DNA of 64,000 nt, taken from positions 4,096,001 through 4,160,000 of the forward strand of contig NZ_CP049056.1 of NCBI RefSeq assembly GCF_011044155.1. The letters run 5' to 3'. The position numbers and the translations under genes are program-made. This document shows, one piece after another, positions 17,902-26,486 of the stretch (position 1 is its first letter; each line of letters starts with the position of its first letter). The stretch is from Pikeienuella piscinae (GTDB lineage Bacteria; Pseudomonadota; Alphaproteobacteria; Rhodobacterales; Rhodobacteraceae). A model generated the notes under the pieces. The model was not told the DNA's origin and did not search any database. It saw only the letters and a program-made list of their open reading frames with translations.

Positions 17902-18360
17902 TCAGGGCGTGAAGCCGAGGATCATCCGGCGAAGCGCTCCCTCGCGCACCGCGTGCGCGGCCGCCGCGCGCGGGAACCAGCGCAGCGTCCGTTCACCGTG
18001 CTCCGGAAAGCGCGGCTCCATCTCCGTCACGCGGAGCGGGTAGACCTCCACGGAGAGTTTGATCCAGCCGCCGTTCTTGCGGGACTTTAGCGTCGCATAG
18101 GCGCCGAGCGCCGCGCTGGCGACCTCGCCTCTGACCCCGGCTTCCTCCCAGGCCTCGATCGCGGCGCATTCGGCGTTGGTCCGGCCCTTCATCAGCCCGC
18201 CCTTCGGCGGCGTCCAGCGACCGGATCGCCTTGTTGTAATGAGCAGAATTTCGACGCCCGCGGCGCCGTGCCGCCAGCAGAGCGCGCCCGCCTGCCGCGT
18301 AGCGACCGGCCCGAGCGCGGCGATGGCGCGCGCGAAGATCAATCTTACCCGACGGAACAT
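17902..18360 (-). CDS. Nudix hydrolase, DIPP-like with partly degenerate box
   Basis: This is a small 152-residue Nudix protein. The box reads GGLMKGRTNAECAA-IEAWEEAGV: the catalytic E-x-x-E-E-x-G core is intact, but the first Glu of the consensus is Arg and the Arg before the core is Ile. The preceding TPPKGGLMKG segment resembles diphosphoinositol-polyphosphate-phosphohydrolase-type Nudix proteins, which tolerate these changes. The likely substrate is a nucleoside or other pyrophosphate. It converges on sdaA with a 19-base gap and is divergent from mmsA. Confidence 0.82.
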   Translation of the reverse strand: MFRRVRLIFARAIAALGPVATRQAGALCWRHGAAGVEILLITTRRSGRWTPPKGGLMKGRTNAECAAIEAWEEAGVRGEVASAALGAYATLKSRKNGGWIKLSVEVYPLRVTEMEPRFPEHGERTLRWFPRAAAAHAVREGALRRMILGFTP

Positions 18361-18455
18361 CGACCGGTTCCTAGACGGCGGCGCAGGGAAAGTCGATTGC
18401 CCGGTCTCAGCCTTTCTTTTAAGCCTGTGTCGAAATTCACTCGGAGGAGACGGCC

Positions 18456-19952
18456 ATGGTCGCGGAATTGACCCATTTCATCGACGGCGCGCATGTGAAG
18501 GGGACCTCGGGCCGCTTCGCGGACGTGTACAACCCTGCAACCGGCGAGGTTCAGGCCCGCGTTCCGCTGGCCGGTCAGGACGAGATGGACGCCGCGGTGG
18601 CGAGCGCGAAAGCGGCGCAACCCGGCTGGGCGGCGACGAACCCGCAGCGCCGCGCGCGGGTCATCATGGAGTTCGTGCGCCTTCTGCATCGCGATATGGA
18701 CAAGCTCGCGACAGCGCTGTCCCGCGAACACGGCAAGACCGTGCCGGACGCCCGGGGCGATGTGGTGCGCGGGCTCGAGGTCGCGGAGTTCTGCATCGGC
18801 GCGCCGCATCTGCTGAAGGGGGAGTTCAATGAAGGCGCGGGTCCGGGGATCGACCTTTATTCCATCCGCCAGCCGGTTGGCGTGGCGGCCGGGATCACCC
18901 CGTTCAATTTCCCGGCGATGATCCCGATGTGGAAATTCTGCCCGGCGATCGCCTGCGGCAACGCCTTCATCCTGAAGCCTTCGGAGCGCGACCCCTCCGT
19001 GCCGCTGATGCTGGCGGAACTGATGATCGAGGCGGGATTGCCGAAGGGGGTGCTGAACGTCGTGAACGGGGACAAGGGCGCGGTGGACGCGATCCTCGAC
19101 CATAAGGATATCGGCGCGGTCGGCTTCGTCGGCTCGACCCCGATCGCGCAATATGTCTATGGGCGCGGAACCGCTTCAGGCAAGCGCGTGCAGTGTTTCG
19201 GCGGCGCGAAGAACCATCTGATCGTCATGCCGGACGCCGATATGGATCAGGTTGTGGACGCGCTGGCCGGCGCCGGTTACGGCGCGGCCGGGGAGCGTTG
19301 CATGGCGATTTCGGTCGCCGTTCCGGTCGGGGAGGAGACCGCCGACAGGCTGATCGAGAAACTGGCCCCGCGGGTCGAGTCGATGAAGATCGCGCCCTAT
19401 ACCGACGGCGACGACGCCGATTTTGGCCCGCTCGTCACCGCCGAGGCGAAGAAGCGGGTGCTCGGCCTGATCGACCGGGGCGTCGAAGAGGGCGCGAAGC
19501 TGGTTGTCGACGGGCGCGGCTTCAAGATGCAGGGCTACGAGAACGGGTTCTTCGTCGGCGGTTGCCTCTTCGACAACGTCACGCCGGACATGGATATCTA
19601 CAAGACCGAGATCTTCGGCCCCGTCCTCTCCACCGTCCGCGCCGACAGCTACGAGACGGCGCTGAAACTGGCGACGGATAACGAGTATGGCAATGGCGTC
19701 GCGATCTACACCCGCGATGGCGACACGGCGCGCGATTTCGTCAGCCGGGTCGAGGTCGGCATGGTCGGCGTGAACGTGCCGATCCCGGTGCCGCTCGCCT
19801 ATTACACCTTCGGCGGCTGGAAGAAATCGGCCTTTGGCGATCTCAACCAGTATGGGCCGGACGCGTTCCGCTTCTACACCCGCACCAAGACCGTGACCTC
19901 GCGCTGGCCGTCCGGCGTGAAAGAGGGCGCGGAGTTCCACTTCCCGTCATAG
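18456..19952 (+). CDS. mmsA: Methylmalonate-semialdehyde dehydrogenase (CoA-acylating)
   Basis: This 498-residue aldehyde dehydrogenase converts methylmalonate semialdehyde to propionyl-CoA at the end of valine degradation. The family start VAELTHFIDGAHVKGTSGR, the GVAAGITPFNFPAMIPMWK segment and the catalytic cysteine in GERCMAISV near residue 282 are typical of MmsA. The characteristic FFVGGCLFDNVTPDMDIYK stretch follows. ATG 18456 has GGAGGAGA upstream. The other valine genes lie 2.6 kb downstream (22541-26380), split from mmsA by a surface-protein gene and a ligase gene. Confidence 0.95.
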   Translation: MVAELTHFIDGAHVKGTSGRFADVYNPATGEVQARVPLAGQDEMDAAVASAKAAQPGWAATNPQRRARVIMEFVRLLHRDMDKLATALSREHGKTVPDARGDVVRGLEVAEFCIGAPHLLKGEFNEGAGPGIDLYSIRQPVGVAAGITPFNFPAMIPMWKFCPAIACGNAFILKPSERDPSVPLMLAELMIEAGLPKGVLNVVNGDKGAVDAILDHKDIGAVGFVGSTPIAQYVYGRGTASGKRVQCFGGAKNHLIVMPDADMDQVVDALAGAGYGAAGERCMAISVAVPVGEETADRLIEKLAPRVESMKIAPYTDGDDADFGPLVTAEAKKRVLGLIDRGVEEGAKLVVDGRGFKMQGYENGFFVGGCLFDNVTPDMDIYKTEIFGPVLSTVRADSYETALKLATDNEYGNGVAIYTRDGDTARDFVSRVEVGMVGVNVPIPVPLAYYTFGGWKKSAFGDLNQYGPDAFRFYTRTKTVTSRWPSGVKEGAEFHFPS

Positions 19953-19963
19953 GGAAAAGAGAA

Positions 19964-19995
19964 GCCCGGCCCGGAGCGGTCGCTCCGGGCCGGGC
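19964..19995. terminator. Bidirectional hairpin between mmsA and a VPLPA-CTERM gene
   Basis: This is a perfect 14-bp stem (GCCCGGCCCGGAGC / GCTCCGGGCCGGGC) with a 4-base loop in the 66-base gap between two converging genes. An A-rich flank (AAAAGAGAA) on the left gives a T-rich run for leftward transcripts. Confidence 0.7.
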
Positions 19996-20018
19996 CTCGG
20001 CGTTCGGTTGGGCGCGGC

Positions 20019-20873
20019 TCAGGCGGCCGCGGCGCGCCGGCGTCGGCTGACGAAGCCGAGCAGGCCAAGCCCGCCGAGCAGCAGCGGCAGCGCCGCCGGA
20101 ACCGGAACCGCAGAGGGCGTGACCCCGGTCGAGTCGAGGAAGACGCCCGAACTGGACGTGTAGGTGACGCCGGGGTCCGCATCGATCGCGAACGTGCCGG
20201 TGTTCATGAAGTCCATCATGATGCTGATGTCGTTCTGGTTGGTCGCAGCCGCGACCGATAGCGAGGCGAAGACGTCATACTGCTTGTTCGCCTCGACGGT
20301 GATCGAACCGGAAAGCGTCTGGTCGATATCGAAGAACGTGCTTGACGGCGTTGCGCCGGAGGACGTGCCGTAATCCTGGGCGAACGACCGGGAGATGAGC
20401 GCGCCGCCAAGCGTATTGAAGTTCTGATAGGTCGCGCCCGCGCTCGAATCGTAAACGAAGAGATTGGCGAAGACGAATGCGCTGTATCCCGTCGCCAGAG
20501 GCCCGTTCAGCAAATCGGACACCTCGATGGTTCCGTCGAAATCGAAGGAGAAGCTGACAGTCGTGCCGGCCGCGTCGGGCGAGAACGCCACGCGCTCGCC
20601 GAACGAGCCGCCAGACTGGCCGTTGCTCTGGGCGGACGGGATATTCGTCCGCGCCTTGACGGTCCCGTCATCCAGGTCGACCGTGGACTGGAAATTGGTC
20701 CCGAAGTTCTGCGAGGCGTTCGTCGCCCCGTTCTGCTGAAGGCCGTCGATAAGTCCGCCGCCACCCACCTGGATAAACGGACGCACGAAATAGGAGGCCG
20801 CTTCGGCCGTATGCGGGGCGAGCAGCCCCGCGACAGCCAGAGCCAGCCCCGTGATGGTCAGTTGCTTCGACAC
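20019..20873 (-). CDS. VPLPA-CTERM-type sorting-domain surface protein
   Basis: This secreted protein has 284 residues from GTG 20873, chosen because AAAGGGA precedes it; the frame extends to a TTG at 20909. A signal peptide (ALAVAGLLAPHTAEA, cleavage near residue 25) leads a Ser/Thr/Asn-rich beta body. The tail reads VPVPAALPLLLGGLGLLGF then SRRRR, a VPxPA sorting signal for an exosortase. No enzymatic motif is visible. It is probably a cell-surface or matrix protein. The leader upstream is 395 bases long and holds an inverted repeat and the word shared by the three VPLPA genes. Confidence 0.82.
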   Translation of the reverse strand: MSKQLTITGLALAVAGLLAPHTAEAASYFVRPFIQVGGGGLIDGLQQNGATNASQNFGTNFQSTVDLDDGTVKARTNIPSAQSNGQSGGSFGERVAFSPDAAGTTVSFSFDFDGTIEVSDLLNGPLATGYSAFVFANLFVYDSSAGATYQNFNTLGGALISRSFAQDYGTSSGATPSSTFFDIDQTLSGSITVEANKQYDVFASLSVAAATNQNDISIMMDFMNTGTFAIDADPGVTYTSSSGVFLDSTGVTPSAVPVPAALPLLLGGLGLLGFVSRRRRAAAA

Positions 20874-21268
20874 GACAATAGTCCCTTTCTCGCGGGTCTC
20901 CCCGCGCAAAGCCGAACGGCGGACCGATGCGAACTCGTCGCGGGCCGACGGTCGCAGCGAAAGCCTTGCTGCGACAGCCCGTGCGACGCCTCACATCGCC
21001 GGCGACGGCGATGTTGATCTCACACTCGATTTCGAACGAACCCACAAGCCGGCGGGCGAAAACACCCTGAAACGCCCCAGCTTCACACTTGCACAAAACC
21101 TGCACACGCTCGACGATTAGCCAGCGTCAATAATGAAGTCAAAGAAATTTCCACGCATATCGGTAGGGATATGCGTTATCTCACATCGTGTTAGCGCCGG
21201 TCTCATGCGCCCGCGCGCTGACGCGCCGCCTCTTGCGCGCGGGTGTCCGCGCGGGCCATTCTGAGGGC
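20874..21268. promoter_or_regulatory. Long divergent leader with palindrome ACGCATATC-N6-GATATGCGT
   Basis: This 395-base gap separates the leftward VPLPA-CTERM gene from the rightward carboxylate-amine ligase gene. Bases 21153-21176 form a perfect 9-bp dyad, ACGCATATC / GATATGCGT, with a 6-base spacer. On the minus strand this dyad runs into TGCGTGGAAA (21148-21157), the second copy of the word found upstream of the other VPLPA genes. AT-rich stretches around 21130-21150 could hold promoter boxes. No small gene is evident. Confidence 0.45.
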
Positions 21269-22408
21269 ATGGAAGCGCCCGCGTTCAGCATCGGGGTAGA
21301 GGAGGAGTATCTTCTCGTCGATCTTGAGACTCTGTCGCTGGCGGAGGCGCCGCCGGGGCTGATGGAGGCCTGCGCGGCCGAGCTGGAGGAGCAGGTCTCG
21401 CCCGAGTTCCTGCAATGCCAGATCGAGATCGGAACCAAGGTCTGCGCGACGGTGGACGAGGCGCGCGACGACCTGAAGCGCCTGCGCTCGACAGTCGCGC
21501 GCGAGGCGAAGCGCCACGGGCTGGCGCCGATCGCCGCATCGTGTCATCCGTTCGCCGACTGGAAGCAGCAACGTCACACCGACAGGGACCGGTATCACGA
21601 GCTCCGGCGGGCGATGGGCGGCGTCGCGCAGCGCCTTCTCATCTGTGGGATGCATGTTCATGTCGGGCTCGGGGAAGGGGCGGGGGGCGACGCGCTCCGT
21701 GTCGACCTCATGCCGCAGATGAGCTATTTCCTGCCGCATCTTCTGGCGCTGTCCTGCTCGTCACCGTTCTGGCAGGGGCGCGACACCGGGCTCTCCTCCT
21801 ACCGGCTTTCGGTGTTCGACGGCCTGCCGCGCACGGGCCTGCCGCCGAACGTGGCGAGCTGGGCGGATTACGAGCGCATGGTGGCGGTGCTGACCGATCT
21901 CTCGATCATTGAGGACAGCTCGAAGATCTGGTGGGATCTTCGCCCCTCGCATCGCTTCCCGACGCTTGAGAGCCGGATCTGCGACGTCTGCCCGCGGCTG
22001 GAGGATACGCTGACCATCGCCGCGGCGACGCAGGCGTTGATGCGAATGCTCTGGCGGCTGAAGGCCGGGAACCAGCGCTGGCGCGCCTATGACCGGTTCC
22101 TGATCGCAGAGAATCGCTGGCGCGCGCAGCGCTACGGCATGGCCGAAGGGTTGATCGATTTCGGGCGGGGGGAGATCGTTCCCTTCGACGAACTCGCCGC
22201 CGAAATAATGGCGCTTGTCGAATCGGATGCGGCGGCGCTCTCCTCGCTGAAGGAGATAGAGGGGTTGGCGCGCATCGCCTCAGATGGCAACGGCGCCGAC
22301 CGGCAGCGCCGCATCGCCGAGGCGGCGCGCGCCGGCGGGGCGGAAGGCGAGGCCGCGCTCGGCGCTGTCGTCACGCACCTGATCGAGGAATTCCACGTCG
22401 ACCTCTGA
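21269..22408 (+). CDS. YbdK-type carboxylate-amine ligase (GCS2 family)
   Basis: This 379-residue protein is related to glutamate-cysteine ligase type 2 (PF04107). It begins [17 protein letters not shown], the hallmark N-terminus with the metal-binding Glu cluster, and has [12 protein letters not shown] near residue 130. YbdK in E. coli shows weak ATP-dependent gamma-glutamylcysteine synthesis; the true substrate of this clade is unclear. ATG 21269 is chosen because homologues begin just before this motif, giving a weak GAGGG site at close spacing; the frame is open from 21188. It is co-directional with the valine operon, 132 bases ahead of it. Confidence 0.88.
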   Translation: MEAPAFSIGVEEEYLLVDLETLSLAEAPPGLMEACAAELEEQVSPEFLQCQIEIGTKVCATVDEARDDLKRLRSTVAREAKRHGLAPIAASCHPFADWKQQRHTDRDRYHELRRAMGGVAQRLLICGMHVHVGLGEGAGGDALRVDLMPQMSYFLPHLLALSCSSPFWQGRDTGLSSYRLSVFDGLPRTGLPPNVASWADYERMVAVLTDLSIIEDSSKIWWDLRPSHRFPTLESRICDVCPRLEDTLTIAAATQALMRMLWRLKAGNQRWRAYDRFLIAENRWRAQRYGMAEGLIDFGRGEIVPFDELAAEIMALVESDAAALSSLKEIEGLARIASDGNGADRQRRIAEAARAGGAEGEAALGAVVTHLIEEFHVDL

Positions 22409-22540
22409 CCGGCTTCGCGCTGCGCGGGAAGATGCCAACGGCTCGAAATGCGGCCGGCTTTGGCAGGACAGGTTGATGCGGAGAAGCGAGGCGGCTACTC
22501 CGAACCATTCACTGCGCGCAGCGCTCTTCGGAGGATAGAA

Positions 22541-23689
22541 ATGGATTTCGCGCTTTCGGAGGAACAGCAGGCGATCTTCGACATGGCTCTTGAGTTCGGC
22601 CAGGCGGAGATCGCGCCGCACGCGCGGACCTGGGAAGCGGCGGGGACGATCCCGAAGGAATTGTGGCCCAAAGTCGCTGCGCTCGGGCTTGGCGGCATCT
22701 ATGTGTCCGAGACATACGGCGGCTCCGGGCTTTCGCGGCTCGACGCGACGCTGGTCTTCGAGGCGCTGGCGATGGCTTGTCCGGCGGTCGGGTCGTTCCT
22801 GTCGATCCACAACATGTGCGCCGGCATGATCGACCGGTTCGGATCGGCGGAGATGAAATCGGAATGGTTGCCGCGGCTTACCTCGATGGAGACGGTGATC
22901 TCCTATTGCCTTACCGAGCCGGGGTCGGGCTCCGACGCCGCCGCGCTCCGGACACGCGCGGCGCGGACCAATGAAGGCTGGGCGCTGACCGGGACCAAGT
23001 CCTTCATCTCCGGCGGCGACTATTCGGACGCCTATCTGGTCATGTGCCGCACCGGCGACGAAGGGCCGAAGGGCGTTTCGGCGATCATTGTCGAGTCAGG
23101 GACGGACGGGCTCTCCTTTGGCGCGAAGGAAGACAAGATGGGCTGGCGCGCGCAGCCGACCGCGGAGGTGCGGCTCGACGGCGCGTCCGTACCGGCGGCG
23201 AACCTGATCGGCGAGGAAGGGCGCGGCTTCGCCTACGCCATGGCCGGGCTCGATGGCGGCCGGCTCAATATCGCCGCCTCGGCGCTTGGCGGCGCGCAAG
23301 CGGCGCTCGACGCGGCGCTGCGCTATGTCGGCGAGCGCAAGGCGTTCGGCAAGACCATCGACCAGTTCCAGGGGCTCCAGTTCCGGCTGGCGGATATGGA
23401 GACCGAACTGCAGGCGGCGCGCATCTTTCTGCGGCAGGCGGCGTGGAAACTGGACAAGGATGCGCCCGATGCGACGAAGTTCTGCGCCATGGCGAAGCGC
23501 TTCGTCACCGATGCCGCCTTCCGGGTCGCCAACGATGCGCTTCAACTTCATGGCGGGTATGGTTATCTCGCCGATTATGGAATGGAGAAGATCGTCCGCG
23601 ATCTGCGGGTGCACCAGATCCTTGAAGGAACGAACGAGATCATGCGGGTGATCATCTCCCGCGCGTTGCTGGCGGAGCGGGCGGCGTGA
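22541..23689 (+). CDS. Isobutyryl-CoA dehydrogenase (ACAD8-like)
   Basis: This 382-residue flavoprotein oxidises isobutyryl-CoA to methacrylyl-CoA in valine breakdown, passing electrons to ETF. It contains SIHNMCAGMIDRFGS near residue 90, a stretch shared with mitochondrial ACAD8. It also has the FAD-binding YCLTEPGSGSDA near residue 125 and ILEGTNEIMRVII near the C-terminus, whose Glu is the catalytic base. ATG 22541 follows GGAGGATAGAA. Its GTGA overlap with the following hydrolase gene and the neighbouring mmsB support the isobutyryl rather than butyryl assignment. Confidence 0.92.
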   Translation: MDFALSEEQQAIFDMALEFGQAEIAPHARTWEAAGTIPKELWPKVAALGLGGIYVSETYGGSGLSRLDATLVFEALAMACPAVGSFLSIHNMCAGMIDRFGSAEMKSEWLPRLTSMETVISYCLTEPGSGSDAAALRTRAARTNEGWALTGTKSFISGGDYSDAYLVMCRTGDEGPKGVSAIIVESGTDGLSFGAKEDKMGWRAQPTAEVRLDGASVPAANLIGEEGRGFAYAMAGLDGGRLNIAASALGGAQAALDAALRYVGERKAFGKTIDQFQGLQFRLADMETELQAARIFLRQAAWKLDKDAPDATKFCAMAKRFVTDAAFRVANDALQLHGGYGYLADYGMEKIVRDLRVHQILEGTNEIMRVIISRALLAERAA

Positions 23690-24723
23690 GCGACATTCTG
23701 ATCCGCATCGAAGGGCGCGCCGGTCGGATCACGCTCAACCGGCCGGAAACGCTCAATTCGCTCACCTACGACATGCTGCGCGCGATCGACGCCGCGCTGG
23801 AAGAATGGCGGGACGACGATCGCGTCGCGCTGGTGCTGATCGACGCGGCGGGCGCGCGCGCCTTCGCCGCTGGCGGCGATATCCGCGATCTCTACGAGAC
23901 AGGCCGCGCCGGGGATTTCGCTTTCGGGCAGGGGTTCTGGGCGTTCGAATACCGGCTGAACGCCAAGATCGCGCGGTATCCGAAACCCTATGTCGCGATC
24001 ATGCACGGCTTCGTCATGGGCGGCGGCGTCGGCGTCTCCGCGCTCGGCTCACACCGGGTGGTGACGGACGGGACCGAGGTGGCGATGCCGGAATGCGGGA
24101 TCGGCCTGGTTCCCGACGTCGGCGGCTCATGGCTTCTCGCGAACGCGCCGGGCCGCGCGGGGGAGTATCTCGGCATGACTGGCGCGCGCATGGGGCCGGC
24201 GGACGCGATCCACGCGGGGTTCGCGGACGCCTATGTCCCTTCCGATCGGCTCGAAGCGTTGAAGACCCAGCTGGCGGAGTCCGGCGATCCGGGGGAGATC
24301 CGCGCCTTCGCCGAAAAACCTGAAGGTGGCGAGCTCGCCTATTTTCGACTGCCGATGGACGACGCTTTCGCGGCCGCCTCCACCGTCGAGCTCGAAGCGA
24401 ACCTGGAGGAGGTGGCGCGCGCCGGTTTGCCGTGGGCGACGAAGACATTGAAGGCGCTCCGTCGCGGCTGTCCGCTCTCCGTCGCCACGACGATGGAGAT
24501 GGTGCGCGCCGCGCGGTCGATGACGCTGGAGGAGGCGCTGGCCCAGGAATACAGGTTCACTGCGCGCTGCATGGAACATGGCGAGTTCCTCGAAGGCGTG
24601 CGCGCGGCGGTGATCGACAAGGATCGCGACCCGCACTGGGCGAAGCCACGCCTCGCGGACGTTCGCCGCCCCGATGTCGATGCGATGCTCGCCCCGCTCG
24701 GGGCGGACGAATTGAAACTCTGA
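23686..24723 (+). CDS. 3-hydroxyisobutyryl-CoA hydrolase (crotonase family)
   Basis: This 345-residue member of the crotonase fold releases free 3-hydroxyisobutyrate from its CoA ester, the step that makes valine degradation go through a free acid. HIBCH features are visible: the oxyanion loop MGGGVGVSALG near residue 110, VAMPECGIGLVPDVGGSWLL near residue 133 with the catalytic Glu/Asp pair, and the C-terminal EFLEGVRAAVIDKDRDPHW, which plain enoyl-CoA hydratases lack. The GTG start overlaps the dehydrogenase stop by 4 bases. Confidence 0.92.
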   Translation: MSDILIRIEGRAGRITLNRPETLNSLTYDMLRAIDAALEEWRDDDRVALVLIDAAGARAFAAGGDIRDLYETGRAGDFAFGQGFWAFEYRLNAKIARYPKPYVAIMHGFVMGGGVGVSALGSHRVVTDGTEVAMPECGIGLVPDVGGSWLLANAPGRAGEYLGMTGARMGPADAIHAGFADAYVPSDRLEALKTQLAESGDPGEIRAFAEKPEGGELAYFRLPMDDAFAAASTVELEANLEEVARAGLPWATKTLKALRRGCPLSVATTMEMVRAARSMTLEEALAQEYRFTARCMEHGEFLEGVRAAVIDKDRDPHWAKPRLADVRRPDVDAMLAPLGADELKL

Positions 24724-24737
24724 GGGAGGGAAGCGCC

Positions 24738-25607
24738 ATGAAGATCGGATTCATCGGCCTCGGCAACATGGGCGCGCCGATGGCGGCCAATCTGGCGAAG
24801 GCGGGGCATGAAGTAACGGGGTTCGACCTCGCGCCCTATGATGTCGACGGCGTGGCGAAGGCGGGATCGGCGGCGGCGGCGGCGGCGGGGCGCGAAGCGG
24901 TGCTCACCATGCTGCCGAACGGCGAAATCCTCGCCTCCGTCATGGCCGAGATCGCGCCGGCGGCCATGAAAGGCGCGGTGCTGATCGATTGCTCCACCGT
25001 GGATGTGGCCGCCGCGCGCGCGGCGCATGAGACGGCGGCGGCGGCGGGGCTGCTATCGGTCGACGCGCCGGTCTCCGGCGGCGTCGGCGGCGCGTCGGGC
25101 GGCACGCTCACCTTCATGTGCGGCGGCTCCGACGAGGCCTTCGCGGCGGCGCAGCCCCTGTTCGAGATCATGGGTCAGAAGACGGTGCACTGCGGCGGCG
25201 CGGGCGCCGGACAGTCGGCGAAAATCTGCAACAACATGATCCTCGGCGCGACGATGATCGTCACCTGCGAAGCCTTCGCCCTCGCCGACAAGCTCGGTCT
25301 TTCCCGGCAGGCGATGTTCGACGTGGTCTCCACCTCCTCCGGCTATTCCTGGTCGATGAACGCCTATTGCCCGGCGCCTGGCATCGGTCCGCAAAGCCCG
25401 TCCGATAACGACTACAAGCCCGGATTCGCCGCCAGCCTGATGCTGAAGGATCTCAATCTGAGCCAGCAGGCGGCCGAGGCCGCCGGCGCCGCCACGCCGA
25501 TTGGCGCCCACGCCGCGAGGCTCTACGCGGCGATGGTTGAAGAGGGCGGCGGGGGAAAGGATTTTTCCGCCATGCTGCCGCGGCTCGAAACGATGAAGAG
25601 GGATTGA
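24738..25607 (+). CDS. mmsB: 3-hydroxyisobutyrate dehydrogenase
   Basis: This 289-residue NAD-dependent enzyme oxidises 3-hydroxyisobutyrate to methylmalonate semialdehyde. The N-terminal Rossmann motif is [13 protein letters not shown]. The substrate signature [19 protein letters not shown] lies near residue 112, and the catalytic Lys is in [11 protein letters not shown] near residue 162. The C-terminal all-helical domain holds [14 protein letters not shown]. The gene sits 14 bases after the hydrolase gene with GAGGGAGGG upstream. Its product feeds MmsA, encoded at 18456. Confidence 0.95.
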   Translation: MKIGFIGLGNMGAPMAANLAKAGHEVTGFDLAPYDVDGVAKAGSAAAAAAGREAVLTMLPNGEILASVMAEIAPAAMKGAVLIDCSTVDVAAARAAHETAAAAGLLSVDAPVSGGVGGASGGTLTFMCGGSDEAFAAAQPLFEIMGQKTVHCGGAGAGQSAKICNNMILGATMIVTCEAFALADKLGLSRQAMFDVVSTSSGYSWSMNAYCPAPGIGPQSPSDNDYKPGFAASLMLKDLNLSQQAAEAAGAATPIGAHAARLYAAMVEEGGGGKDFSAMLPRLETMKRD

Positions 25608-25609
25608 AG

Positions 25610-26380
25610 ATGGCCGAGACCGTTCTTGTCGAAAGGAAGGGCCGCGTCGCGACTCTCAGGATCAATCGCCCCGAAGCGCTTAATGCGCTCAACAGCGCCG
25701 TGCTGGCGGAGATGTTGGAGAAAGCGGCGGCGCTCGACGCCGACCGCGAGATCGGGTGCCTGATCGTCACCGGTTCCGAGAAGGCCTTCGCCGCCGGCGC
25801 GGACATCAAGGAAATGAACGAAAAGTCCAATATGGACATGTTCTATGACGACTTTTTCGCCGGCTGGGACGGGTTCGCGAAACTTCGCACCCCGAAGATC
25901 GCGGCGGTCGCAGGCTATGCGCTCGGCGGTGGGTGCGAACTGGCGATGATGTGTGATTTCATCATCGCCGCCGACAGCGCGAAATTCGGTCAACCGGAGA
26001 TCAAGCTCGGGGTCATCCCCGGCATGGGCGGCTCGCAGCGCTTGGCCCGCTCGATCGGCAAGGCGAAGGCGATGGACATGGTGCTGACCGGCCGGATGAT
26101 GGACGCGGCGGAGGCCGAACGGTGCGGTCTTGTCTCTCGCATCGTGGCGGCGGATGCGCTGATGGACGAGGCGATGAAGGCGGCGGAGATCATCGCCGGT
26201 TACTCGAAACCCTCGACCATGGTCGCGAAGGAGGCCGTGGACCGCGCCTTCGAGACCTCGCTCGCCGAGGGGCTGCACTATGAACGACGCGTTTTCTTCG
26301 GGCTGTTCGCGACCCATGATCAGAAAGAGGGCATGAGCGCATTCGCTGAGAAACGCAAACCGGACTTCCGGCACGAATGA
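25610..26380 (+). CDS. Enoyl-CoA hydratase (probable methacrylyl-CoA hydratase)
   Basis: This is a 256-residue crotonase with both catalytic glutamates in place: [11 protein letters not shown] near residue 107 and [18 protein letters not shown] near residue 127. It would hydrate methacrylyl-CoA to 3-hydroxyisobutyryl-CoA between the dehydrogenase and hydrolase of this operon; a general short-chain hydratase role is also possible. ATG 25610 lies two bases after the mmsB stop; an in-frame TTG at 25604 overlaps mmsB and is less likely. It is the last gene of the valine operon. Confidence 0.92.
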   Translation: MAETVLVERKGRVATLRINRPEALNALNSAVLAEMLEKAAALDADREIGCLIVTGSEKAFAAGADIKEMNEKSNMDMFYDDFFAGWDGFAKLRTPKIAAVAGYALGGGCELAMMCDFIIAADSAKFGQPEIKLGVIPGMGGSQRLARSIGKAKAMDMVLTGRMMDAAEAERCGLVSRIVAADALMDEAMKAAEIIAGYSKPSTMVAKEAVDRAFETSLAEGLHYERRVFFGLFATHDQKEGMSAFAEKRKPDFRHE

Positions 26381-26486
26381 GATTCAGCAGGCGTAATCCG
26401 CCGGCTGGTGTTCGCGGCGCCGGGCTCTTTGATCGCCGGCGCTGCTTGGGTTAGATGACTTTCGAACGACAAGGAAAGGGCGCTTT

